Source of the DNA: Photobacterium sanguinicancri
GTDB lineage: Bacteria; Pseudomonadota; Gammaproteobacteria; Enterobacterales; Vibrionaceae
Direction of reading: 5' to 3'
Assembly (NCBI RefSeq): GCF_024346675.1
Contig: NZ_AP024851.1
Span: forward strand, 620,001 to 684,000
DNA length: 64,000 bases
Shown: piece after piece, positions 54,931 through 63,450 of the stretch
How the letters are laid out: each line of letters begins with the position of its first letter
How positions within the stretch are numbered: position 1 is the first letter of the stretch
Made by a program: the position numbers and the translations under genes
Notes under the pieces: model-generated
The model's input: only the letters and a program-made list of their open reading frames with translations
What the model was told of the DNA's origin: nothing
The model's database searches: none

Positions 54931-55377
54931 ATGCTGTCGTTACCGGCTGAATTTGAACAGTTTCACTGGATGGTTGATATGGTACAACATGTCGATCTTG
55001 GCCTAGTGGTGCTTGATCGAGACTATACCATTCACGTTTGGAATGGCTTTATGGTGCACCATAGTGGGAAACAATCCCATGAAGTGATTGGTAAGACATT
55101 GTTTGAGGTGTTTCCTGAAATACCTCAGGAGTGGTTTGTGGCAAAGTCGCGCCCTGTTTTTAACTTAGGTTGCCGTAGTTTCTTAATATGGCGTCAGCGC
55201 CCGTACTTATTTAAATGCCGTAATGTAAGACCAATTACCCAGCAAGCTTCTTTCATGTACCAGAACGTAACACTGAACCCAATGACGTCACCTAAAGGTA
55301 CGGTAGATTACTTGTTCCTTGCTGTTGAAGATGCAACGGCAGAAGCAATAGCGGAAGGTGCTACCACTAATAACTAA
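54931..55377 (+). CDS. Stand-alone PAS-domain protein
   Basis: This 148-residue protein is essentially one PAS domain: DLGLVVLDRDYTIHVWNGFM, GKTLFEVFPEI and a terminal beta-sheet segment VDYLFLAVEDAT. It has no kinase, cyclase or DNA-binding domain, so it probably acts by binding a partner. It starts 3 bases after the receiver-CheC gene, so the two are certainly co-transcribed and likely interact. Two cysteines (LGCRSFLIW, KCRNVRP) lie near the pocket region. The ligand is unknown. Confidence 0.85.
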   Translation: MLSLPAEFEQFHWMVDMVQHVDLGLVVLDRDYTIHVWNGFMVHHSGKQSHEVIGKTLFEVFPEIPQEWFVAKSRPVFNLGCRSFLIWRQRPYLFKCRNVRPITQQASFMYQNVTLNPMTSPKGTVDYLFLAVEDATAEAIAEGATTNN

Positions 55378-55488
55378 ACTTACTCTCCTTTGGTCATGTT
55401 TAGACTTAGGTTATGGCAAGGTTTACTGTTTTAGCTGCTGAAATAGCAATGTTATAAATAATATAGTGTTATTTTATAAGTGAGGGTC

Positions 55489-55511
55489 CTGGATATTAAG
55501 CATATATCCAG
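55489..55511 (+). terminator. Hairpin after the PAS gene
   Basis: CTGGATAT / ATATCCAG with a 7-nt loop, followed by a pyrimidine-rich run. The rest of the 55378-55781 gap is very AT-rich near its end and probably carries a strong ompA-type promoter. Confidence 0.55.
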
Positions 55512-55781
55512 TATCCTTTCTTTAACCTCTACTTTTCCACTCTTTGCTGTGTCTTATTATTCCTTCCACATAACGCTCTTAATGAGTGAGTTGTCATTAA
55601 TAACAGTGCAACTGTGTTAAATGTATATTCCTTGCCAACTTGCAAAACAGCTATGGTATTTGCCCAGAATTTTCCCAAAAATTTGATATATCTACAATTT
55701 TTTGATTTTAAATTTTGTATTTAATTAATACTCGAACTAAACAAAAGGTTGTAGTGGCTCAAAATAATAAGGATATTCAAT

Positions 55782-56768
55782 ATGTCTAAGTTCACCTATG
55801 TTTTACCGCTAGCTCTATTGATCTCAGGAGCAGCACACGCAGTAAGTGATAACCCTTGGTATGCGGGTGCCCGTATTGGTGGTACGCATTACAACAATTT
55901 CGAAGGAATCATTAAAGGAGCTGATGATCAGCTAGATAAAGATGATTTCGGCGGCGGTGTTTTCGTTGGTTATAACTTTGTTCCTTGGTTTGCTTTAGAA
56001 GGTGGTTATACTCATCTTGGTAAACTAAAAAGTAAAGTTGACGGTGGTGGTTCTTTCGAAACACAAGGTATCGATCTTGTGGGTAAATTTACTTGGCAAG
56101 CGATGGAATCTTTTGATCTGTTCGCAAAGGCAGGTGGCTATGGTTACAAAGTAAAAGCCGGCGGTGAGAATAAAAATGGCTTTGCGCCTACGGCGGGTGT
56201 AGGTGCTGAATACTTCTTTACTAATAATCTATCAACCCGATTAGAGTATCAATATTACTTTGATCTAGGTGACAAAGATAAGACGGGTCGTATCGACGCT
56301 CAATTCTACGGTATTAGCTTAGTTTACGGTTGGGGGGCGCCAGCGCCTGTTGCTGTCGTTGAGCCAGAGCCTGTTGTTGAAGCTGCACCGATTGAACCCG
56401 TAGTTGTTCAAGTTGAACCATTAACAGAATTATTGCCATTTGGTTTTGATAGTAATGCACTATCTCAAGCCGATATTGATCGCTTGCAGCCTATTGCGCA
56501 GCGCCTAGTGGACTATCCAGCCACTGAACTATTTGTGATTGGTCATACAGATAGCCGCGGTGCAGAAGCATACAACCAGAAATTATCTGTAGAGCGTGCT
56601 GATGTGGTAGCGGGTTACCTCGCTGGTCACTTTAATATTGATGCGAACCGCATTAAAACTGAAGGACGTGGTGAGACACAGCCGATTGCAACAAATGATA
56701 ATGAAGAAGGCCGTGCTCAAAACCGCCGTGTAGAAGTGTACACCCCAGGTTTTGAAGTTCAGCAATAA
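55782..56768 (+). CDS. ompA: OmpA-family outer-membrane porin
   Basis: OmpA (328 residues) is a structural outer-membrane protein. It has a signal peptide ending AAHA-VSDN and an eight-stranded barrel (WYAGARIGGTHYN through YGISLVYGWG). A Pro/Val/Glu-rich hinge follows (residues about 190-215), then a C-terminal OmpA peptidoglycan-binding domain with LFVIGHTDSRGAEAYNQKLS and GRAQNRRVEV. AAGGA lies upstream. The length and order match the family. Expression is probably strong, given the AT-rich leader; small-RNA control is common for ompA, but none is visible here. Confidence 0.95.
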   Translation: MSKFTYVLPLALLISGAAHAVSDNPWYAGARIGGTHYNNFEGIIKGADDQLDKDDFGGGVFVGYNFVPWFALEGGYTHLGKLKSKVDGGGSFETQGIDLVGKFTWQAMESFDLFAKAGGYGYKVKAGGENKNGFAPTAGVGAEYFFTNNLSTRLEYQYYFDLGDKDKTGRIDAQFYGISLVYGWGAPAPVAVVEPEPVVEAAPIEPVVVQVEPLTELLPFGFDSNALSQADIDRLQPIAQRLVDYPATELFVIGHTDSRGAEAYNQKLSVERADVVAGYLAGHFNIDANRIKTEGRGETQPIATNDNEEGRAQNRRVEVYTPGFEVQQ

Positions 56769-56784
56769 CGCATTTTATCTTATG

Positions 56785-56809
56785 AAAAGCGCCTGAGGGC
56801 GCTTTTTTT
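56785..56809 (+). terminator. Terminator of ompA
   Basis: AAAGCGCC / GGCGCTTT with a 4-nt loop and seven T's in total. Confidence 0.93.
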
Positions 56810-56995
56810 GTGGATGTAGCTAATGGCGGCACATGTAAGAAGTGCGACTTTGCTCTCACTTTCATTCCATCTGTGCTTGAATTTTCAGCAGTTAAAATAT
56901 TGGAGCTTGCTGTGTACAAGCGTCGTGCTAATGTGTTTAGAAGTATCTCCATAAATTTTATGGAAATTAGCACATTGAGGGTAGAGGAATAGGTC

Positions 56996-57661
56996 ATGAA
57001 TATTAACTTTTCACCAAATGAAGCGCGTGTGATTGGCTGTTTACTCGAGAAGGAAGTCACTACCCCCGATCAGTATCCCTTAACATTGAATGCGATTACT
57101 ACGGCTTGTAATCAAAAAAGTAGTCGTGAACCCGTGATGGCACTTACAGATGCAGAAGTACTTGATACGGTTGAGGTGCTAAAATCACGGCACTATATTC
57201 AAGAAGTCACAGGAAGTGGCAGCCGAGTTGCTAAGTTCCAGCACCGTTTTTGTAATACTGAATTCAGTACATTCCAGTTTAGCGATCAAGAGAAAGGCGC
57301 GGTATGTGTCATGCTGCTTCGTGGTGCGCAATCTGCTGGTGAAATCCGTACCCGTACGAATCGCTTATGTAAATTTTCCGATGTGAAAGAAGCAGAAACG
57401 GTACTCGATCATTTAGCCGAACACCCGAAAGGCCCGTTTGTCGTTAAGCTACCTCGTGAAAATGGGAAGCGTGATTGTCGTTACATGCATTTGTTTAGCG
57501 GTGCTGTGGATGTTGATAATTTTGTTGTTGCAGCACCTGCAGTTACAAACGCAAAATCGAATGTATCAGAAGAGCGTATTGTTGAATTGGAAGAGCAGGT
57601 TGCTTCACTAACACAAGATGTTGCAGAGTTACGTGAATTGCTTGAAAGCCTTACAAGCTAA
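56996..57661 (+). CDS. yceH: DUF480 family protein YceH
   Basis: This 221-residue protein belongs to the YceH/DUF480 family of winged-helix proteins. The segment LSPNEARVIGCLLEKE-type start (here NFSPNEARVIGCLLEKEVTT), YPLTLNAITTACNQKSSREP and FCVMLLRGAQSAGEIRTR-type middle (here VCVMLLRGAQSAGEIRTRTN) are strongly conserved. The C-terminus is a short predicted coiled coil (ERIVELEEQVASLTQDVAEL). A DNA-binding fold is known, but the target and role are not established. AGAGG lies about 8 bases before ATG 56996. It has its own terminator. Confidence 0.92.
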   Translation: MNINFSPNEARVIGCLLEKEVTTPDQYPLTLNAITTACNQKSSREPVMALTDAEVLDTVEVLKSRHYIQEVTGSGSRVAKFQHRFCNTEFSTFQFSDQEKGAVCVMLLRGAQSAGEIRTRTNRLCKFSDVKEAETVLDHLAEHPKGPFVVKLPRENGKRDCRYMHLFSGAVDVDNFVVAAPAVTNAKSNVSEERIVELEEQVASLTQDVAELRELLESLTS

Positions 57662-57699
57662 CGATTAGCTAATCTTAGGAATAAAAAAATAGATACTAC

Positions 57700-57728
57700 A
57701 AAGCTCAGCATCTTTTGCTGGGCTTTTT
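57700..57728 (+). terminator. Terminator of yceH
   Basis: AAAGCTCAGCA / TGCTGGGCTTT (one G-U) with a 5-nt loop and trailing T's. Confidence 0.9.
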
Positions 57729-57777
57729 GATTTTGGTTTGTGTTTCAACTGTAACAATAGAAGACCTATAGAGAACG

Positions 57778-58146
57778 ATGAACGAGTCTAAAGGGGCTGG
57801 TGTACCGATAAAAACTGAGCCAGATAGTCAAATTACGTCCGCAGATTCAACAGTTCTTGCTGAGGAAAAGCCTTGGTCGGTGTATTTGATCCGAATGCGA
57901 AACAATAGCTTGTATTGCGGGGTGACTGTTGATGTTTTACGTCGTTTCTCGCAGCACCAATCCGGTAAGCAAGGTGCAAAAGCACTCAAAGGCAAGGGAC
58001 CCTTGTCGTTGGTGTGGTCACAGGAGGTTGGCGATAAGCGGCTTGCTATGCAGTTAGAATATCGAATTAAACGCCAGACCAAAGCCAAAAAAGAAGCCTT
58101 AATTAAAGGTGAATGGAATGTCAGTTCATTAATTTTAAGTAAGTAA
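57778..58146 (+). CDS. GIY-YIG domain protein (YhbQ-like)
   Basis: This 122-residue protein has a GIY-YIG nuclease fold: VYLIRMRNNSLYCGVTVDVL (the GIY..YIG core, here VYLI and LYCGVT), then RRFSQHQSGKQGAKALKGKG and the conserved LEYRIKRQTKAKKEAL. It matches the small YhbQ/UPF0213 type, proposed to act in DNA repair, though the activity is not firmly shown. The first 35 residues are a polar extension without homology. It starts just after a weak site (AGAGAACG). It is a single gene. Confidence 0.88.
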   Translation: MNESKGAGVPIKTEPDSQITSADSTVLAEEKPWSVYLIRMRNNSLYCGVTVDVLRRFSQHQSGKQGAKALKGKGPLSLVWSQEVGDKRLAMQLEYRIKRQTKAKKEALIKGEWNVSSLILSK

Positions 58147-58284
58147 AATAGCTACAGATACGGTGGTTATTTGAACAATAAAAGCAGTTAAAGTGAATGC
58201 TTATCTATCTGAATAAAATGGAAATTGCTTAACCCTCCCATTCTGGCTACACTCCTGATATTAACTTCCTAGGTGTACACTCTC

Positions 58285-58830
58285 ATGGCGCTAAAAGCCA
58301 CTATCTATAAGGCACAGTACAATGTTGCCGATCTTGACCGTCACGTTTATTTAGACGTAAACCACACGGTTGCCCAGCACCCATCTGAAACTGAACAACG
58401 CTTGATGTTACGTTTGTTAGCATGGGGCCTTAAAGCGTCAGAAGATCTTGTTTTCACCAAAGGTCTTAGTGATGTTGATGAGCCAGAACTGTGGAATAAA
58501 AACTACAGTGATGAAATCGAACTTTGGGTGGATTTAGGTCTACCAGATGAAAAGCGCATTAAGAAGTCATGCAATAAAGCCAAGCAAGTTTTATTGGTTG
58601 TATATGGTGATAACGCGACGGCTAAATGGTGGCAACAACACCAACAAAAACTGTCGGTATACAAAAATCTAGAGATTATTCAGATTAAAGATGAATCTTT
58701 AGCTGAAATGGAAGCTTTGCTTGAGCGCTCAATGCAACTTCAATTAACCATTGAAAGTGAGCAAGCATGGTTAAGCGCTGGTAAGGGTAGCTGTGAGATT
58801 TCACCTATTTGGTTAAAACGCGCAAACTAG
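58285..58830 (+). CDS. yaeQ: YaeQ family protein
   Basis: This 181-residue cytoplasmic protein matches YaeQ closely from its first residues (MALKATIYKAQYNVADLDRH) through HPSETEQRLMLRLLAWGLKA and DLGLPDEKRIKKSCNKA. YaeQ has a PD-(D/E)XK nuclease-like fold; it was described as a suppressor of the loss of the RfaH antiterminator, and no enzyme activity is settled. GTG 58273 opens the frame, but ATG 58285 matches the family start. It is followed by a long perfect inverted repeat. It appears monocistronic. Confidence 0.95.
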   Translation: MALKATIYKAQYNVADLDRHVYLDVNHTVAQHPSETEQRLMLRLLAWGLKASEDLVFTKGLSDVDEPELWNKNYSDEIELWVDLGLPDEKRIKKSCNKAKQVLLVVYGDNATAKWWQQHQQKLSVYKNLEIIQIKDESLAEMEALLERSMQLQLTIESEQAWLSAGKGSCEISPIWLKRAN

Positions 58831-58887
58831 TCTTGTTTGCTCATTAATCACAGTATTCAAATAATATCGGCAAAGTCATCTTAATTT

Positions 58888-58924
58888 CATTAAATGTTCT
58901 CACATTAAGTAAGAACATTTAATG
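58888..58924. terminator. Perfect 13-bp AT-rich inverted repeat between yaeQ and the YdcF-like gene
   Basis: CATTAAATGTTCT / AGAACATTTAATG with an 11-nt loop. It may end yaeQ or act as an operator for the downstream gene, which begins 22 bases later. Its right arm contains the ATG at 58922, which argues against that start. Confidence 0.6.
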
Positions 58925-58945
58925 AATTTTGGAAAGGGAAATCAC

Positions 58946-59596
58946 ATGGCTAAACAACTTCATGCATTGGCTCAAAAAGTATGGGATTACCATAAGTTAG
59001 ACCATACGCTTATCAAAAGTGATTGTATTTTTGTGTTATGCAGTAATGATGTTCGAGTTGCTGAGTATGCGGCGCAACTGTATTTAGATGGCTATGCGCC
59101 CTTTATTGTTTTTTCTGGCGGTGTCGGTGAGCTCACTCTGGGCATGTTTAAGGGATCTGAAGCTGAGCACTTTGCTCAGATAGCGGCTGATCTTGGGGTG
59201 CCTGAAAGTAAGATTTTAGTCGAGCCTCAGTCGACAAATACGGGTGAGAACATTCAATTTACACAAGCCTTGCTTGAAAATGAAAGGTTAGACCCGCAAC
59301 ATTTTATTCTTGTTCAAAAGCCATTCATGGAGCGACGGACCTACGCGACCTTTATGCGTCAGTGGCCGAATAAGCAATGTATTGTTACCTCGCCTGCAAT
59401 CTCTTTCGATGAATACCCCAATGATGTGATCAGCTACAGTGATTTGATCAACGTTATGCTGGGTGATTTACAGCGCATTCGTGTTTATCCTGATTTCGAA
59501 TATGCGATTGAGCAGTCTATTCCTGATGATGTATGGCTTGCATTCCAATCTTTGGTTGATATTGGTTTTACCGAGCACCTCCTTTCTGACGGCTAA
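58946..59596 (+). CDS. DUF218 (YdcF/ElyC-type) protein
   Basis: This 216-residue protein matches the DUF218 family: CIFVLCSNDVRVAEYAAQLY, PFIVFSGGVGELT, STNTGENIQFTQALL and FILVQKPFMERRTYATFMRQ. YdcF of E. coli binds S-adenosylmethionine; ElyC and SanA relatives act in envelope polysaccharide metabolism. There is no membrane segment here, which favours the soluble YdcF type. ATG 58946 has GGAAAGGG upstream. It is a single gene with a terminator. Confidence 0.88.
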   Translation: MAKQLHALAQKVWDYHKLDHTLIKSDCIFVLCSNDVRVAEYAAQLYLDGYAPFIVFSGGVGELTLGMFKGSEAEHFAQIAADLGVPESKILVEPQSTNTGENIQFTQALLENERLDPQHFILVQKPFMERRTYATFMRQWPNKQCIVTSPAISFDEYPNDVISYSDLINVMLGDLQRIRVYPDFEYAIEQSIPDDVWLAFQSLVDIGFTEHLLSDG

Positions 59597-59643
59597 CCAT
59601 GCTGGCCAAGTATATTTGTCAGTGAAATTGTGCTTTTAAGGTT

Positions 59644-59672
59644 AAGCCTCTGCATTTATGTGGAGGCTTTTC
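59644..59672 (+). terminator. Terminator after the YdcF-like gene
   Basis: AAGCCTC / GAGGCTT with a 12-nt loop and T's. Confidence 0.8.
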
Positions 59673-59777
59673 TATTATGGCTAGCTATATCGAATTGCAC
59701 GATGTATTATTTTTTGAACTTCACGCAGACCTTCTGGTCAATAACTCCTATAAACCAAAGTCATTACGAATATAATT

Positions 59778-60914
59778 ATGAAAAAACGTTGGATTTCTGG
59801 CGCTATAGCTATTGCATTAGCGACTGGTGGATACTTTTATTTTCAAACGCCTGTAGAAGACACTTCTGCGACACAACCTACTTTGACTGTTGAACAAGGC
59901 CATATTGAAAAAACCGCGATTGCGGTAGGTAAAATTGTTCCTGCGCATTCAGTACAAATTAAATCGCAATTAGAAGGGATCGTTGAAGAGATCTATCACC
60001 AGACTGGTGAGCAAGTTGAAGCGGGTACTGCGCTGTTTAAGATCAGACCAAACCCAACGCCACAAAAGTTAACGCAAGCTGTAACAGACGTAATGACCAG
60101 TCAAGCAAGGTTAGACTCTGCACAGCAAAAATACGATAACTTAGCAGGGCTTGTCAAAAATAAGGTTATCCCAAAAAACTACGGCGACTTCATTGGTGCT
60201 AAAGCCGAGGTACGTCAGGCAGAAGCAGATTTACGTCAGAAAAAACAAAACCTCGACCTTATTCAAAGTGGTGAATCTTCAGTTGGTAAAGCCAAGTTAT
60301 CATCGACTATCTATGCGCCTATTTCTGGCACCGTCTTGAATGTATTAGTTGAAGTGGGAGAACCCATTATTTCAACAGAATCCAATCAAGCTGCGACTGT
60401 CATGATGTCGATGGCTAACATGGACAACATCATATTCAAAGGGAGCGTGAGTGAACATGATGCCGCGCAGTTATCTCCAGGTATGGCGGCGAACCTGACA
60501 TTAGCGCCATACCCAGAAGTCAGTGTTGAAGCGAACTTAAACAAAGTCGCGGTGCAGTCTGAAAAATTGAATGCTGTGAATGGCCAAGCGACTAACGGTA
60601 ATTTTGATAATGGTTTTCAGATCGAAATAGATAATATTTTATTTCCAGCGTCATTACGTGTGCGTTCTGGTTTTTCTGCAACCGCAAAGATCACATTGAA
60701 GTCCGTAACCGATGTCCCCACTATTCCTGAGCGAGCACTGCAGTTTGATGGTGAATCGCCGTCTGTATTGATCCCCGATGAGAGTGAAGTTGGTTTCCGT
60801 GTTCAGCCCGTTAAACTAGGTTTGTCAGATGGTATTAATGTTCAGGTTATTGAAGGTATTTCGGAAGGTGAAGCTATTCTCGATGCCAGTATGATGGGAG
60901 CCCCTAATGCTTAA
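59778..60914 (+). CDS. HlyD/MacA-like periplasmic adaptor
   Basis: This 378-residue adaptor protein is anchored by an N-terminal membrane segment (WISGAIAIALATGGYFYF). It has the usual order: lipoyl half (VEQGHIEKTAIAVGKIVPAH), a helical hairpin of about 70 residues (TSQARLDSAQQKYDNLAGL.. KKQNLDLIQ), second lipoyl half (STIYAPISGTVLNVLVEVGE), barrel and membrane-proximal domains. It most resembles MacA-type adaptors that work with ABC exporters. Its 3' end overlaps the next gene by 8 bases. With a TolC-like gene and MacB-like permease genes following, it is probably a tripartite ABC exporter. Confidence 0.88.
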   Translation: MKKRWISGAIAIALATGGYFYFQTPVEDTSATQPTLTVEQGHIEKTAIAVGKIVPAHSVQIKSQLEGIVEEIYHQTGEQVEAGTALFKIRPNPTPQKLTQAVTDVMTSQARLDSAQQKYDNLAGLVKNKVIPKNYGDFIGAKAEVRQAEADLRQKKQNLDLIQSGESSVGKAKLSSTIYAPISGTVLNVLVEVGEPIISTESNQAATVMMSMANMDNIIFKGSVSEHDAAQLSPGMAANLTLAPYPEVSVEANLNKVAVQSEKLNAVNGQATNGNFDNGFQIEIDNILFPASLRVRSGFSATAKITLKSVTDVPTIPERALQFDGESPSVLIPDESEVGFRVQPVKLGLSDGINVQVIEGISEGEAILDASMMGAPNA

Positions 60915-62235
60915 TCGAAATATGCTGACTTTGACGATAAAGCCACTTCGCTTAAATCGGGTCATGGCTGGCATCGCGTTAACATGTTCAGTTATGGCGG
61001 TCACTGCGTTTAGCCCTGTAGTGAATGCCATTACTTTGTCTGATGCTTGGCTCGCTGCTAAAGCCAATGAACCGCAATATTTGAAATCACAAATTGATGT
61101 CCAAATTGGGGAAGCCGATGTTGATAGTTCTCGAGCGGGTTTATTACCCGGTATTACCGCAAGTGCTGGCGCTAATTGGAGTGACTCGAACAGTGATGAA
61201 GTGACAGGGCAATACGGTATTCGTTTAGAACAAACGATATGGGATAGCGCAAAATGGCGAACATTAGATGCGAGTGAGGCGCGTTTAATGAGTAAAGCAT
61301 TACAAACGTCCGCCCAAAAGAATGCCTTGGCGGAAAAAGTGATATCAGCTTATTTGGATGTCGCATCGTCACAAGCTGCACTTAAACTTGCTGAACAAAA
61401 ATACAATGAAAGTACCAAGTTGCTAGGGCTGACCGAACAACGTTTTAAAGCCGGTAAAATCATGGCAACGGATCTTGAAGATACCCGAGCAAGCTATGTT
61501 GATGATCAAGCCTCTATTTTGAAGGCTAAAGCTCAACTACTTGATAATCAGGCTGCTTTGGCGAACCTAATCAATGTTATGCCTGATCAGGTGGATGAAG
61601 TAAATGCAGAACAACTGTTTGCGCCACCGCTAAAATATAACGGTGAGCAGCATTGGTTGAAAATGGCGAGAGATAATAGCCCTGAACTACTAGTTGCCTT
61701 ACAAAATCTAAAAGCCGCACAAATAAATAAAGACACTGCTAAAGCGGGGTACTACCCAACTGTGAACGGTAATGTCGGCTATCGCAATGAAACCAAGTCG
61801 AATAGTAACGATTTGTACGCAGGGTTAAACCTCAGCGTTCCTCTTGATTTGAATGGTTCAACAAGTGCCAGTGTAGAAAAAGCCTCTTTGCAGATATTAC
61901 AAGCTAAACAAGATGTACGTGCTGTTGAAATTCAGTTAAAGCAGGATGTGCAAATTCGCTACCGTAAGCTAGCGCTTGATTGGCAACGTGTAGAAATGGC
62001 GCAACAGCAGGTCAATTCTAGGCAGCAAGTACTATCGAGTAAGCAATCTGTTTATGGCGCTGGTTTAATTGATTCTCTAGAAGTTATTCGAGCGCATAAC
62101 CGTTTGTTTGACAGTAAAAATGCCTTGCAAGTTTTACTTTATCAGTATTGGAAAAATCGGGCTGCCTTGCTAAAGGCTGTGGGTCAGTTGGACGATAATG
62201 CGATTTCTATGGTGAGTAAGGCTCTTCATTCATGA
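60907..62235 (+). CDS. TolC-family outer-membrane channel
   Basis: This 442-residue outer-membrane factor of the TolC family has a signal peptide (AGIALTCSVMAVTAFSPVVN, cut near NA-ITLSDA) and two structural repeats. LSDAWLAAKANEPQYLKSQI and TEQRFKAGKIMATDLEDTRA (first; here LTEQRFKAGK) and VYGAGLIDSLEVIRAHNRLF (second) are recognisable. It overlaps the adaptor gene by 8 bases and the permease gene by 4, so all are one operon. A dedicated channel beside the adaptor suggests that the exporter does not depend on the housekeeping TolC. Confidence 0.88.
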   Translation: MLNRNMLTLTIKPLRLNRVMAGIALTCSVMAVTAFSPVVNAITLSDAWLAAKANEPQYLKSQIDVQIGEADVDSSRAGLLPGITASAGANWSDSNSDEVTGQYGIRLEQTIWDSAKWRTLDASEARLMSKALQTSAQKNALAEKVISAYLDVASSQAALKLAEQKYNESTKLLGLTEQRFKAGKIMATDLEDTRASYVDDQASILKAKAQLLDNQAALANLINVMPDQVDEVNAEQLFAPPLKYNGEQHWLKMARDNSPELLVALQNLKAAQINKDTAKAGYYPTVNGNVGYRNETKSNSNDLYAGLNLSVPLDLNGSTSASVEKASLQILQAKQDVRAVEIQLKQDVQIRYRKLALDWQRVEMAQQQVNSRQQVLSSKQSVYGAGLIDSLEVIRAHNRLFDSKNALQVLLYQYWKNRAALLKAVGQLDDNAISMVSKALHS

Positions 62236-63449
62236 TGCTACTTCAGCAGATCTATCAAACGCTGTTTGCACACAAGTTACGGGCAGCCTTGGCCGTGATT
62301 GCGGTGAGTTGGGGGATTTTGGCTGTGCTTGTCTTAGTGGCTCTTGGTGAAGGATTTTACCAAGTGAATGTTAAATCGTTCGCAGTATTGATGAGTGATA
62401 CCCAACTTGCGATGAATGGTCAAACAACACAGCCGTGGCAAGGGCTTCCAGCAGGGCGTTCTATTACCTTTCGTGAGGAAACCGCGCGTAAATTGGTTGA
62501 ACACAAGGAAATAGATGCCGTATCTGTCCTTTATTTTAAATGGGATGCGAGCGTGACAGACGTAACAGGCAGAACGATCCCTGGCTATGTTCGTGGTGCG
62601 GATCAGTATTACTCCGAATTACGTAATGTCCGTTTACAGCAAGGTTCTCGGGGCATCAACCCGAGTGATATGGCTAACCATTCACGTGTCGCTGTTATTG
62701 GCTGGCAACTGGCGAAACAAGCGAATTTAGGGATCGGGAGCGAGCTAAAAGTGAATGGGGTACCTTTTACTGTGGTTGGATTAACCCAGCAAGCTGAAGG
62801 TGGCAGCGCCTTTGGTCGCCGTGAAGATAATCAAGTGATCATCCCGTCTAAAACATATTTAGACTTATGGTATGCCAAGCCCTCGCAGCTTTGGGTTAAG
62901 CCGAATGAGGGTGTATCTGGTGCTTTGTTACGTAAAAGCTTGCAACATTACTTCGCTAAAATTGAACACTTTAATCCTGCCGATCCGAATGCCATTTGGC
63001 TTCCTAACTTTGGTGAAGATGCTAAGTTTTTCGATGCATTATTACGCGGTATTCAAACCTTTCTGGGGGCGAGCGGTGTAATGACATTGGCTGTTGGCGC
63101 ATTAGGTGTGGCGAATATCATGTTCTTATCAGTAACAGAGCGGACACGAGAGATTGGTGTGCGCTTGGCGGTTGGTGCAAGACAACGAGATATTTTAAAC
63201 CACTTTATTGTCGAAGGTTGTTTGCTGGTGGCTTTAGGGTGTTTAGTCGGGGTGCTATTGGCTTATGGTGCAGTAGAAGGTTTGCTTGCAATCGGTTTAC
63301 CCGCTTGGCTGGGTATACCTGAAATTACAACTTGGTCACTGTGGTTAACGGTAGGTGTCACCATCATTCTTGCTCTACTAGCTGCTTGGTTCCCTGCTCG
63401 TCGGGCTGCACGCTTAACGCCTGTTATTGCACTAAGTGCGAGGGGGTAG
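62232..63449 (+). CDS. MacB-like ABC transporter permease
   Basis: This 405-residue permease has the MacB/FtsX layout: one N-terminal helix (LRAALAVIAVSWGILAVLVL), a periplasmic domain of about 210 residues and three C-terminal helices (MTLAVGALGVANIMFLSVTE, then RTREIGVRLAVGARQRDIL). LAVGARQRDI and AAWFPARRAARLTPVIAL are signature parts of the family. There is no ATPase domain in this chain, so the ATP-binding subunit must be separate; it may lie beyond the right edge. The gene overlaps the TolC-like gene by 4 bases and is followed after 1 base by a second permease. Confidence 0.88.
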   Translation: MMLLQQIYQTLFAHKLRAALAVIAVSWGILAVLVLVALGEGFYQVNVKSFAVLMSDTQLAMNGQTTQPWQGLPAGRSITFREETARKLVEHKEIDAVSVLYFKWDASVTDVTGRTIPGYVRGADQYYSELRNVRLQQGSRGINPSDMANHSRVAVIGWQLAKQANLGIGSELKVNGVPFTVVGLTQQAEGGSAFGRREDNQVIIPSKTYLDLWYAKPSQLWVKPNEGVSGALLRKSLQHYFAKIEHFNPADPNAIWLPNFGEDAKFFDALLRGIQTFLGASGVMTLAVGALGVANIMFLSVTERTREIGVRLAVGARQRDILNHFIVEGCLLVALGCLVGVLLAYGAVEGLLAIGLPAWLGIPEITTWSLWLTVGVTIILALLAAWFPARRAARLTPVIALSARG

Positions 63450-63450
63450 C

